From the NCBI RefSeq assembly GCF_000732945.1, contig NZ_CP008944.1, positions 2,092,767 to 2,156,766 on the forward strand: a stretch of DNA of 64,000 nt, in the 5' to 3' direction. This document shows positions 24,372 through 32,384 of this stretch, piece by piece. The notes beneath the pieces are model-generated. The model worked only from the letters and a program-made list of their open reading frames with translations. It was not told the origin of the DNA and did no database searches. Origin of the DNA: Corynebacterium atypicum (GTDB lineage Bacteria > Actinomycetota > Actinomycetes > Mycobacteriales > Mycobacteriaceae). The translations under genes and the position numbers were made by a program. Numbering within the stretch: the stretch's first letter is position 1; each line of letters starts with the position of its first letter.

Positions 24372-24698
24372 CTACACCTTCCAATCCCGGTCCAGGCGCA
24401 GCAGATTGTTCACCGCGCTCCATACCGCCCGCGCAGCATCTGGCTTATCTGCCCAGAAGCCTGCCGTGGAACCATCACGAGACTCATAGAAATGGCTGGC
24501 GAGCATGACAATGCCTTGCCGGGTTGCTCCACTCATCTCGTGTGTTTCGTAGTGGTTTTCGGGCAGGTGCTGATAGGAGCAGGCGTAGGAGGTGGCCGCG
24601 TTGATCAGCGCGCCGATCAATTGATCGTCATCGTCAAAGGTGATGAGCAGATTCGCCTTCACCTGCGCAACCAAATCAACCGTGGTCATTGCGGCCAC
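24372..24698 (-). CDS. Head-tail connector, gp6-like
   Basis: 108 residues, all-helical: VKANLLITFDDDDQLIGALI then AATSYACSYQ, the usual start of the HK97 gp6-like adaptor that rings the portal. It starts 21 bases after the capsid gene. A start four codons in (MTTVDL) is also possible. Confidence 0.82.
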   Translation of the reverse strand: MAAMTTVDLVAQVKANLLITFDDDDQLIGALINAATSYACSYQHLPENHYETHEMSGATRQGIVMLASHFYESRDGSTAGFWADKPDAARAVWSAVNNLLRLDRDWKV

Positions 24699-24719
24699 CT
24701 CCTTCCACTGTCGCCGGGG

Positions 24720-25949
24720 TTATGCGGTGGTCTTTTGGGTGAGCAGCTTGACCGCTTCGGGTAGGACGAGCTTCCCGTCCAGACGCTGAGAAGCAAGGAA
24801 CCCAACCTGACCGGTGGTGGCGAACAATTCGTTGAGTCGCTTAAAGGAGCGGCCCTGCCGGTCGGCGATCCAGTAATACGACAAGTCACCGAAAGCAACC
24901 GTCGACGCACCAGCCTTGATCTCCGGCACAAACGTGCTCGTGTGGACGGGGCGGCCAAGAACCAGATCCGGCGTTCCAGCAGTCAACGCTGGCTGCCACA
25001 AGTACTGGCCGTTACCATCCTTGAGCTTCCGGATGGTTTTCACAGTGGAATCGTTCATCAGCCACACCGCGTTCTTGCGGTACGGGCCACGCAGGGAATA
25101 GTGCAGGTCGATGAGCTCATCAGCGGTAATATCCGTGGCCTTACCCGCGGTCACCGCCTTCTCGCCACCGCCAGAGGCTGCGAAGATGCCGGTGGGCTTG
25201 CTCTTGCCATCCCCTGTGAGGAAGGCTTCTTCTTCAGCCGCTCCGATACGGCGAGCAAACTCAGCTGCTAGGTACTGCTCGACATTAAACGCGCTGTCAT
25301 TGAGCAGCTCTTCGCTGATCTTGAGGAAGGTGCCGAGCTTAAACGCACTCAATGTGACCTGCGTGAAGGCTTCATCGGATTCGGTATACGGCTTGCCTTC
25401 ATCGAGCCAGCCAGCAGTGCCATGGGTAGAGACGACTGGGATCTTCCGATCCCCGCTGGTGGTTTGAATGACCTTGGCCAGGCCGCGCATGATGTTCTGA
25501 TCCGCCAGTGCCGCCACGAGGGTGTGTTCGAACTCGTCCGGGACGAGGTATCCGCCCTCAGTATCGACGCCTTCGGAGAGTGCGTTGCGTACTTCCATCG
25601 GAGAAGCGTTGAGCCGCATGGCATCCCAGAAGGCTCGCTTATAGGAGGCTGAGGCGCGTGGGGTCGTCGGCTTGACATCGTCATTGTCGGGGTCGATGCC
25701 TGGCATTGAGGTGAGCGGTGTGTTGGTGGCCTTAGCCAGGTCGGCATCCCGGCGCAGGGCACGTTCAGAGCGGGCGATCTCATTGGAGAGTCGATCGATT
25801 TCGGCCTCCATCTTCGCGTAAGCCTGATCATCTTCAGCAGACAGGCAGCCAGATGTAGCATCGCGGCGTTCATCGAGGAATGCCTTCGCGCGCTCCCATA
25901 CGTCGGCGCGCTTGGTGCGAAGGTCAGAAACAGTCATTGGGGTTGTCAT
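24720..25949 (-). CDS. Major capsid protein, HK97 type
   Basis: 409 residues. The N-terminal 110 residues are a charged coiled-coil delta domain that would be removed on maturation. The HK97 fold follows, with EGGYLVPDEFEHTLVAALAD, FKLGTFLKISEELLNDSAF and the late RLNELFATTGQVGFLASQR, all typical. It begins after AAAGGAACCCC and follows its protease gene. Forms the icosahedral shell. Confidence 0.93.
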   Translation of the reverse strand: MTTPMTVSDLRTKRADVWERAKAFLDERRDATSGCLSAEDDQAYAKMEAEIDRLSNEIARSERALRRDADLAKATNTPLTSMPGIDPDNDDVKPTTPRASASYKRAFWDAMRLNASPMEVRNALSEGVDTEGGYLVPDEFEHTLVAALADQNIMRGLAKVIQTTSGDRKIPVVSTHGTAGWLDEGKPYTESDEAFTQVTLSAFKLGTFLKISEELLNDSAFNVEQYLAAEFARRIGAAEEEAFLTGDGKSKPTGIFAASGGGEKAVTAGKATDITADELIDLHYSLRGPYRKNAVWLMNDSTVKTIRKLKDGNGQYLWQPALTAGTPDLVLGRPVHTSTFVPEIKAGASTVAFGDLSYYWIADRQGRSFKRLNELFATTGQVGFLASQRLDGKLVLPEAVKLLTQKTTA

Positions 25950-25963
25950 CGGTGGGGTTCCTT

Positions 25964-26833
25964 TCAGTGGGGTTGGTTCGCTAATTCGGCGTACAAATCG
26001 AGAACCCGCCGACCAGCAGGCACGGCGGGAGTAACGGTTGGGCGTGGTGGACGCACCGGCTTCGGCGGTGATGTGGCGGTCAGATGTGCGACGAGTTTTT
26101 GTTCGGCTGCTCGGCGGGAAAACACCGTGCCAAGTCCTGCGTTCTTGGGTGGGAACACCTGCCGCTTCGGATCTTCATCCTCGTCGTCTTCGTCGGGTTC
26201 ATCTGGTGACTCGACCTCGTCCTCATCGTCATCGTCAGACTCGTCTGGCTTGTCGTTGAAGGCGGGGTTGCGTTCACCTGTCAGGAGTTCGTCGGCGAAA
26301 CCCATGTCGATCGCGGCACGAGCGTCCATCCAGGTTTCGGCATCCATGAGCTTGGACAGCTTCGCCCGGGACAGTCCAGTTTTTAGCTGGTAGACGTTGA
26401 TAATCGAGTCTTTGACAGATTCAAGCATGCTCATCGCACGTGCGAGTTCGTCCTTATCGCCAACCGCCATCGTCGCCGGGTTGTGGATCATCAACATCGA
26501 CACCGGCGACATGGCAACGGTGGATGCGGCCATGGCGATCACGGACGCGGCCGATGCGGCGATGCCGTCGATATTGACGGTCACCTCGCCTGGGTAGTCG
26601 ATGAGCATGTTGTAGATCTGCGCCGCAGCCACCACGTCCCCTCCGGGACTGTTGAGCCAGATCGTCACCGGCCCGCTACCCGCGTTGAGTTCGGCTGCGA
26701 AGATGGCGGGGGTGATGTCGTCATCGAACCAGGACTCTTCAGCGATCGTGCCGCTGATACGCAAAACCCGGACTGCATCTGCGTCCGGGTCAGTTGATGG
26801 CTCGGGTGTGAGCCAGTTCCAAAAACGTCTCAT
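25964..26833 (-). CDS. Prohead protease, ClpP type
   Basis: 289 residues. ClpP-like serine protease domain at 20-200: NSPGGDV oxyanion loop, catalytic serine in GIAASAASVIAM, histidine in MLMIHNPAT, and a late aspartate. A stretch of about 45 residues rich in Asp and Glu (PDESDDDDEDEV and following) separates it from the C-terminus. It trims the capsid protein during maturation. The ATG overlaps the portal stop by four bases. Confidence 0.9.
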   Translation of the reverse strand: MRRFWNWLTPEPSTDPDADAVRVLRISGTIAEESWFDDDITPAIFAAELNAGSGPVTIWLNSPGGDVVAAAQIYNMLIDYPGEVTVNIDGIAASAASVIAMAASTVAMSPVSMLMIHNPATMAVGDKDELARAMSMLESVKDSIINVYQLKTGLSRAKLSKLMDAETWMDARAAIDMGFADELLTGERNPAFNDKPDESDDDDEDEVESPDEPDEDDEDEDPKRQVFPPKNAGLGTVFSRRAAEQKLVAHLTATSPPKPVRPPRPTVTPAVPAGRRVLDLYAELANQPH

Positions 26834-28131
26834 ATCCTCCTCCTTACAGAAGATTCACTCATAGGTTCCTCAGCCGGTTCAGGCTCTGGTTCAGACTCGG
26901 TTGTCTGCGCGTATGCCCCTGCGAGACTGAGCGGGAGCATGTTGCCGTTGACGAGGTAGAGGTCGCCGCCAGCCTCGATGCTGATGCGGTCGAGGTTTTC
27001 TAGTTCGCGGATATCGTTAGCGCTCATCCACCCGTTCTGCCGTGCCACCGCGTATCCATCCATCCGTGACTTGTAATCCCCTCGCAGGAGTCCTTCGAGG
27101 TTGAACTTCACATACACGCCAGGCTTTTCACGCGGGCTGAGGAGGGTTTTGGTGATGGCTTGTTCGAAGCGGATCACCCACGGGTCCAACGTGTATTTCA
27201 CAAACTCCAACGACTGCTGCTCAATATTGCTAAAGGAACTCTTTTCGAGGTCGCCGATCATGTGCGGCGGAATACGGAAGATTCGAGCAATTTCGTTGAT
27301 CTGAAACTTTCTCGTTTCAAGGAATTGAGCTTGTTCTGGGCTGACGGAGATCGGCGTGTACTTCATACCCTCCTCAAGCACAGCGATCTTGTTCCCGTTG
27401 CGGGCTCCGCCGAACGTGGACTGCCAGGACTCCCGCACACGTGCTGGGTCTTTGATCGTGCCCGGATGCTCCAACACACCACCAGGTGCAGCACCGTTAG
27501 CAAAAAACGATGCCCCGTAGTCTTCGGTTGCTTGGGCGAGGCCGATGGCGTTCTTTGCCATTGCAATCGGCGAATAGCCGACCAGCCCGTCAAATCCCAG
27601 CCCTGGAATATGCAACACATCGCGGGCTTGCAAGGTGACGGTTTCAAACCTTCCTGTTGGTTCGTCCCACGTACGTTGATACTCGTAATACAGCCGCCCA
27701 GCCTCATCCCTTCCCACGGTCATCCGGTTGGGCATGAGTGGATACAGGCCGATGACCTCGTCGCGGCCGTTGCGGATCACCTGTGCAAAAGCATTACCCC
27801 AAAGAAGCAAATGCGTCATCAGAGTTTCCCTAAAGACAAAGGATGTCATCTCTGGATTCGGCTCATCATGAAGCAGTCGATACAACGGATGATCGAGCGC
27901 CTTCACCTTCGCGCCATCACTGGATTGTTGGTAGACGTGCAACGGCAGGCCCGCGATAGCTTCAGCCAGAATTCGCACGCAACTGTAGACAGCGGTCATC
28001 TGCATCGCGCTGCGTTCCGTTACCGGACGACCAGAGCTCGTGGCTCCGAAGAAAAAGCTATATCCAGAGCTGATCGCGTGATCGTCAGCGGTGCGAGTGG
28101 TGTCGCCACGCAGCCAATTTAGAAAACCCAT
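26830..28131 (-). CDS. Portal protein, HK97 family
   Basis: 433 residues from the ATG at 28131 (MGFLNWLRGDTTRTAD) after AAAGGT. Family landmarks are AVYSCVRILAEAIAGLPLHVY near residue 50 and RIPPHMIGDLEKSSFSNIEQ in the last third. Forms the dodecameric ring through which DNA enters. It is divergent from the plus-strand gene at 28180. The acidic proline-rich tail (SEPEPEPAEEP) is a common portal end. Confidence 0.92.
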   Translation of the reverse strand: MGFLNWLRGDTTRTADDHAISSGYSFFFGATSSGRPVTERSAMQMTAVYSCVRILAEAIAGLPLHVYQQSSDGAKVKALDHPLYRLLHDEPNPEMTSFVFRETLMTHLLLWGNAFAQVIRNGRDEVIGLYPLMPNRMTVGRDEAGRLYYEYQRTWDEPTGRFETVTLQARDVLHIPGLGFDGLVGYSPIAMAKNAIGLAQATEDYGASFFANGAAPGGVLEHPGTIKDPARVRESWQSTFGGARNGNKIAVLEEGMKYTPISVSPEQAQFLETRKFQINEIARIFRIPPHMIGDLEKSSFSNIEQQSLEFVKYTLDPWVIRFEQAITKTLLSPREKPGVYVKFNLEGLLRGDYKSRMDGYAVARQNGWMSANDIRELENLDRISIEAGGDLYLVNGNMLPLSLAGAYAQTTESEPEPEPAEEPMSESSVRRRI

Positions 28132-28179
28132 GTGCATACCTTTCAATGAGAGAATCGGTAAGAGAAGGAGGAGATAGCG

Positions 28180-28719
28180 ATGACCGAGAGTTCGTTCCAA
28201 CAAGCAAAAGAGGCCTACCGACAAGCGCGTCTCGTTGAACGCGAGAAAATCCGTAACTTGCTTCGATCCATGAATTTCGAAGTAATCGACGGTAAAGGAG
28301 CCGGAGAAGGTCCTTTCTCCTACCCAAAGAAATCAACGCGAATTCGCCCACAACTAGACCTAAGAAACTGGATGTGGGTAGAAGGAACGTCACTCAGCGA
28401 TCCTTCAATCCAGGTTCTCGTCACACTGCAAGTACTTGACTGGGAATGGAAAGAGGAGGATGGCAAGTTAAAAAATACATCGAGAAATGTGCATGCCCTG
28501 TTTGATCGTTTAGGCGTTATTCCTTTTTGCGATGCTCCGCATCCGAAGCTTCGACCAGGTGCGCGTTCAAAATTCGCGACATGCAACCTCGAGGCCGATA
28601 AGTGGGTTAAGAACGCAGTTCTCAACGATCAGTTCCATACGGATATTGACCTCCCGCTGGATGAAATCAAACTTCATAATCTCGAGCAGATAATCCGAAC
28701 GCGATGCTGTCACGCCTAA
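28180..28719 (+). CDS. Unknown plus-strand cargo protein
   Basis: 179 residues, not recognised. It has a strong ribosome-binding site (AGGAGG eight bases before ATG) and a clearly lower GC than its neighbours. Hydrophilic, with tryptophans (LRNWMW, LDWEWKEEDG) and a helical N-terminus; no signal peptide or membrane segment. It sits alone, against transcription, between portal and large terminase, and its stop overlaps that of the terminase. This is the classic position and composition of a moron expressed in the lysogen, such as superinfection exclusion, but the function cannot be read. Confidence 0.7.
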   Translation: MTESSFQQAKEAYRQARLVEREKIRNLLRSMNFEVIDGKGAGEGPFSYPKKSTRIRPQLDLRNWMWVEGTSLSDPSIQVLVTLQVLDWEWKEEDGKLKNTSRNVHALFDRLGVIPFCDAPHPKLRPGARSKFATCNLEADKWVKNAVLNDQFHTDIDLPLDEIKLHNLEQIIRTRCCHA

Positions 28720-30323
28720 ATAACGAATAATCCGCGCTCGTCATAAACGCTGCCGCTCACATGTCCGGTGCCGTTTCGAATGGCGCGATCCAACGCCATG
28801 ATGGTGGCGACCACGCCGTCGATCTTCTCGGTGCTCTTTTGCTTGTCGGGTTTGATGTTGCCTGCGGGGTCGGTGCGCACGTGAATGTTATCGACCATCC
28901 ACGACAGTACCGGATGTCCGCCATGCGCCAACCTGCCCTCCAGCGCGAGCTTCATCAGCTCCTTCGATGGTGGGCTCATGTCTTTGAAGCCCTGCCCGAA
29001 GGGAACGACGGTGAAGCCGAGTCCTTCGAGGTTTTGGCTCATTTGGACTGCGCCCCACCGGTCGAACGCGATCTCCCGAATGTCGAACCGGGTGCCGAGT
29101 TCTTCGATGAACGCCTCAATCGCGCCATAGTGGACAACGTTTCCTTCGGTCGTCTGCAGGAAGCCTTGCTGGTGCCAGAGGTCGTAGGGCACGTGGTCGC
29201 GAGCCACCCGGAGCTTGAGGTTGTCTTCGGGTATCCAGAACCAGGGTGCGATCACATACGGCTCATCACCGGTTTGGGGTGGGAAGACGAGGACGAACGC
29301 GGTGATGTCCGTCGTGCTGGCGAGATCGAGCCCGCCGTAACAGACCCGGCCTTCCAGGTCGGCAAGGTCGACGGGAGCCGAGTTGTTGTTCCACACGTGC
29401 ATGGGCATCCACCGCACTGACTGCTTGACCCACTGGTTCAACCTGAGCTGGCGGAAGGTGTTTTCTTCGGCCGGATTCTGCCTGGCCGAGTTGCAGGCTT
29501 GGCGAACCTTCTCGATCGGCACTGTAATCCCCAGCGACGGGTTGGCTTTTGCCCAGACGGCTTCGTCGGTCCAGTCGTCGTCACGATCCGCGCCGTAGAT
29601 GACCGGGTAGAAGGTCGGGTCATGTTTCTTGCCTGCGAGGATGTCCTCGGCTTTCTCGTGCTGCTCATAACAAATCGAATGCGTGTCGGTACCCGCTGTC
29701 GTGATGAGAAAGTACAGCGGCTGGGTGCGGGCATCACCGCTGCCTTTGGTCATCACATCGAACAAGGCGCGGCCTGGTTGGGTGTGGAGTTCGTCGAAGA
29801 CGACACCGGAAATGTTGAACCCGTGCTTCGAATACGCCTCTGCTGAGAGGACTTGGTAGAAGCTGTTGGTGGGCTTGTAGATGATGCGCTTTTGCGAGGC
29901 AAGAATCTTGACACGCTTGGACAGGGCGGGGCTCATGCGCACCATGTCGGCCGCGACCTCAAACACGATAGAGGCTTGCTGGCGGTCTGCCGCGCACCCA
30001 TACACTTCAGCGCGTTCTTCACCATCCCCGCAGGTGAGCAGGAGCGCAACTGCGGCGGCGAGCTCTGATTTGCCCATCTTTTTGGGTATCTCGACGTAGG
30101 CGGTGGTGAACTGGCGGTAGCCGTCTTCTTTGACGGTGCCGAACAAGTCACGGATGATCTGTTCCTGCCAGTCGATGAGCTGGAAGGGCTTGCCTGACCA
30201 GCGGCCCTTCGTATGCTTCAAAGCTTGAATGAAGGCGACCGCGAAGTCGGCCTTCCGCTTGTCATAGGTGGAGCCTTCGGCCATGAACCGGGTCGGCGTG
30301 TAGGTGTCGAGGATGCGCATCAC
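28716..30323 (-). CDS. Terminase large subunit
   Basis: 535 residues. ATPase domain with a Walker A variant IPKKMGKSELAAA (about residue 80), Walker B VVFDELH and a coupling TTAG motif. Nuclease domain with GGLDLASTTDITAF and later acidic residues (AFDRWGAVQ, STEKIDGVVA). Translocates DNA into the head and cuts it. Unusually, it is separated from the small subunit (36264) by about 6 kb holding methyltransferases, metK and small genes. The start may be GTG at 30323 or the ATG directly after it. Confidence 0.93.
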   Translation of the reverse strand: MMRILDTYTPTRFMAEGSTYDKRKADFAVAFIQALKHTKGRWSGKPFQLIDWQEQIIRDLFGTVKEDGYRQFTTAYVEIPKKMGKSELAAAVALLLTCGDGEERAEVYGCAADRQQASIVFEVAADMVRMSPALSKRVKILASQKRIIYKPTNSFYQVLSAEAYSKHGFNISGVVFDELHTQPGRALFDVMTKGSGDARTQPLYFLITTAGTDTHSICYEQHEKAEDILAGKKHDPTFYPVIYGADRDDDWTDEAVWAKANPSLGITVPIEKVRQACNSARQNPAEENTFRQLRLNQWVKQSVRWMPMHVWNNNSAPVDLADLEGRVCYGGLDLASTTDITAFVLVFPPQTGDEPYVIAPWFWIPEDNLKLRVARDHVPYDLWHQQGFLQTTEGNVVHYGAIEAFIEELGTRFDIREIAFDRWGAVQMSQNLEGLGFTVVPFGQGFKDMSPPSKELMKLALEGRLAHGGHPVLSWMVDNIHVRTDPAGNIKPDKQKSTEKIDGVVATIMALDRAIRNGTGHVSGSVYDERGLFVI

Positions 30324-30349
30324 GCCCGTCAGGTTCCTTCCTGCATTGG

Positions 30350-30637
30350 TTAGTTGGTGTGGGCAAGGGCCCAGGCGATGGCGTGGCCGGCGTCGGCGAA
30401 CAGTTCGTCAGCCTCGGCAACCAGGGTAAGTTCGCATTCACTGAAACTGCGGGCGTCTGGTCCCCAGCCGCCGATGGGCGCCTCGGCGAGTTTGTAGACG
30501 CGGGCGTCGTTTCCGATCCGGCCTTTACCCAGGTGCCGGTATGCCGAGGCGAGCACGAAATCTCCGTAGGCGATCACCGTGCCGTAGCTGTCGGTCGCCA
30601 TCTGCAGCTGCTCCATCGTGGTCTTGCCGTTGTTCAT
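30350..30637 (-). CDS. Small phage protein, unknown
   Basis: 95 residues from the ATG at 30637 (MNNGKTTMEQ), chosen because AAAGGAG lies six bases before it. The open frame continues upstream through MYMTEQEAKE, which belongs to repeated element B. Compact, alanine-rich C-terminus (ADAGHAIAWALAHTN). It precedes the large terminase gene. No family recognised. Confidence 0.65.
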   Translation of the reverse strand: MNNGKTTMEQLQMATDSYGTVIAYGDFVLASAYRHLGKGRIGNDARVYKLAEAPIGGWGPDARSFSECELTLVAEADELFADAGHAIAWALAHTN

Positions 30638-30661
30638 GACCATCTCCTTTGCCTCTTGTTC

Positions 30662-30710
30662 GGTCATGTACATACAGCCATAGGTGTGCGCGGTTATCCA
30701 GTCGTTTTCG
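30662..30710 (-). repeat. Start-associated element B, copy 1
   Basis: Minus strand CGAAAACGACTGGATAACC followed after a variable part by TATGGCTGTATGTACATGACC. It ends 25 bases before the start at 30637. Best matched by copy 2 at 31637-31685. Confidence 0.75.
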
Positions 30711-30761
30711 GCGTATTTACACGGGAAGAATAGAGATTCTGATCTCTTGCATATTTCCCGT

Positions 30762-31408
30762 TTATTCGGCCTGTGTGGGCGTGGTTTTCCACGCCGCATT
30801 CCCTTCCAAGTTGGTCAGCAGGACTCGGCGCACGTTCTTGTAACTGTCACCGATCATTCCCAGGCGTAGGAGCCAGCAGCGCATCGCATACTTATCATTC
30901 CCTGGTTCAGGTGGTTTCGGTGAGATGCGGGGGAGGTCTTGGCTTGCTCGATCATGAGCTGAAGGAGCACACTGGCCGCCTCGATCACCTCCGCGTCAGG
31001 AAGTTGTTCGAACCAGGCAAACTCAACCGTTCCCTCCACCGCATTCAAATTCATCGGAGTGGCCGGAATGCCCAGCGCCTTAGCGATGAGTTCTCCCTTG
31101 GCGGCGAGCAGGGCTTCGAGCTTCGCGGCTGTGGTCTCGTCCCACCCGGTCGTGGGGAAAGCAAGCATCAGCCCGTACTCCTCGCTCGTGGGCGCGAACC
31201 CGGCCTTCTGTGTGGCTTCAATGAGCGCTTCAGTGTAGAGGTCGTTTGGGAGGTGGAGCACCCAATCCCGATCAAGGCGCGCCTGCCCAATCTCATAGTC
31301 GAAGGTCGGAGCACCCGCATAAACTGCCGTGAGACCAAGGTGAGCGGCGATGGTGTCGGCGAGTTTCTTACGCCCGCTCTTGTTAGAGACGAACGAAATT
31401 TGGTTCAT
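30762..31408 (-). pseudogene. Unknown phage protein, frameshifted paralogue 1
   Basis: The frame from ATG 31408 reads to a premature stop at 30854 (184 residues). After EQAKTSP, shifting by one base at the run of five G at 30929-30933 gives RISPKPPEPGNDKYAMRCWL and on to a stop at 30762. This alternative end matches paralogue 2 (31908-32293) closely (NDKYAMRCWLLRL, IGDSY, VRRVLL, NLEGNAAWKT). So the original protein was about 215 residues and one base has been lost, in the gene or in the assembly. The family has no known function; the protein starts MNQISFVSNKSGRKKLADTI. It overlaps the previous gene by four bases. Confidence 0.65.
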
Positions 31409-31593
31409 GCCGCCACACCCTCACCGTCAAACCAAAACTCGACCAGTTGCAGGTAGCCGGTTGCGTCGTGTTCGATCGCACCGGCAACCAGCGGGAAGTT
31501 CCACTTTCGTGCAATGTCGAGGGCTTCTTCGACGTCCCAGATATTGATGCCCGCTTCGAGCATCTCGCTAATCTCAATATGCAAATCACTCAT
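31405..31593 (-). CDS. Small phage protein, unknown
   Basis: 62 residues (MSDLHIEISEMLEAGINIWD and on), acidic, alpha/beta. The ATG at 31593 follows GGAGG by seven bases, and the stop overlaps the next start as ATGA. The preceding short frame MYMTKRIPDK (20 codons) from element B ends just inside this gene and could be a coupled leader peptide. Confidence 0.65.
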   Translation of the reverse strand: MSDLHIEISEMLEAGINIWDVEEALDIARKWNFPLVAGAIEHDATGYLQLVEFWFDGEGVAA

Positions 31594-31636
31594 GACCATC
31601 CTCCATCTCACGTTTGCTCTTGTCAGGGATTCGTTT

Positions 31637-31685
31637 GGTCATGTACATACAGCCATAGGTGCGGCGCTACATCCAGTCATTTTCG
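31637..31685 (-). repeat. Start-associated element B, copy 2
   Basis: Minus strand CGAAAATGACTGGATG, then CACCTATGGCTGTATGTACATGACC. The last 21 bases are identical to copy 1. It lies 44 bases before the ATG at 31593. Confidence 0.75.
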
Positions 31686-31787
31686 CCCTGAATATCAACG
31701 AAAAATAGCGGTCTGCATCACTGACTTTGTGGAAGGTATTCCCACCTGTCAACACCGGGGATCAGGCCGGGTGTTGAGCCTGTGCAG

Positions 31788-31904
31788 TCAACGTGGACCG
31801 TCCCGCATCTTCAACAAGCATGCCCGTTTGTCAGATGCAAGGTAGGCGTATGGATCCGTGGTCGCGATGAGCCGAAGCAGACGCCCTTCACGCTTTCCGC
31901 TCAT
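31788..31904 (-). CDS. Possible 38-residue protein
   Basis: Reads MSGKREGRLLRLIATTDPY and on to KMRDGPR, basic. GAGGGG lies six bases before the ATG, and the start is four bases after the stop of the pseudogene upstream. Between it and element B copy 2 there is a hairpin (TCAACACC at 31749 with GGTGTTGA at 31770). It fills an otherwise empty 300-base stretch (31612-31907). Very short, so uncertain. Confidence 0.35.
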   Translation of the reverse strand: MSGKREGRLLRLIATTDPYAYLASDKRACLLKMRDGPR

Positions 31905-31907
31905 TAC

Positions 31908-32293
31908 TCACCCCTCATGTGCGGGTGCGGTTTTCCATGCCGCGTTGCCTTCCAGATTCGCCAGCAGGACTCGGCGCACGTGCTTGTAGCTGTCGCCGAT
32001 CATGTCTAGGCGCAGCAGCCAGCAGCGCATCGCATACTTGTCATTTCCACCTGTCTGGGCAGGCTTCGCGGATACTCTCGTGGCGACCTTGGCGTGTTCG
32101 ATGATCCGGGCGATCAACACCGTCACGGCCTCCACCACCTGCGGGTCAGGCACTTGGAGAACCAGGGGAACTCGACCGTCCCGGCCTTTTCGGCGATGTT
32201 CATCGGGGTTACGGGGATTTGAAGTGCCTTGGCGATGAGGGCGGCGAGCTGCTTGCGGCCCTTGGCCTGTTTGGTGAACTGGATTGTTGTCAT
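31908..32293 (-). pseudogene. Truncated, frameshifted paralogue 2
   Basis: Starts MTTIQFTKQAKGRKQLAALI and then joins directly to the LIAKALQIPVTPMN region. Compared with paralogue 1 about 90 residues from the middle are absent. After TVEFPWFS one base is missing; restoring it gives QVPDPQVVEAVTVLIARII and the same C-terminal block as paralogue 1, to a stop at 31908. So it carries both an internal deletion and a frameshift and is probably dead, unless the frameshift is an assembly error. Confidence 0.6.
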
Positions 32294-32336
32294 GACCGGC
32301 TCCTTTACGTGTTTCCCAAGTCGGGGTGGCGTTTTG

Positions 32337-32384
32337 GGTCATGTACATACACACTCTAAACGCGCCGGTTATCCAGTCGTATCG
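32337..32384 (-). repeat. Start-associated element B, copy 3
   Basis: Minus strand CGATACGACTGGATAACC, then GTTTAGAGTGTGTATGTACATGACC. It lies 44 bases before the start at 32293 and includes the stop codon of the upstream cytosine methyltransferase (DTTG-stop), as copy 4 does for its upstream gene. Confidence 0.75.
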
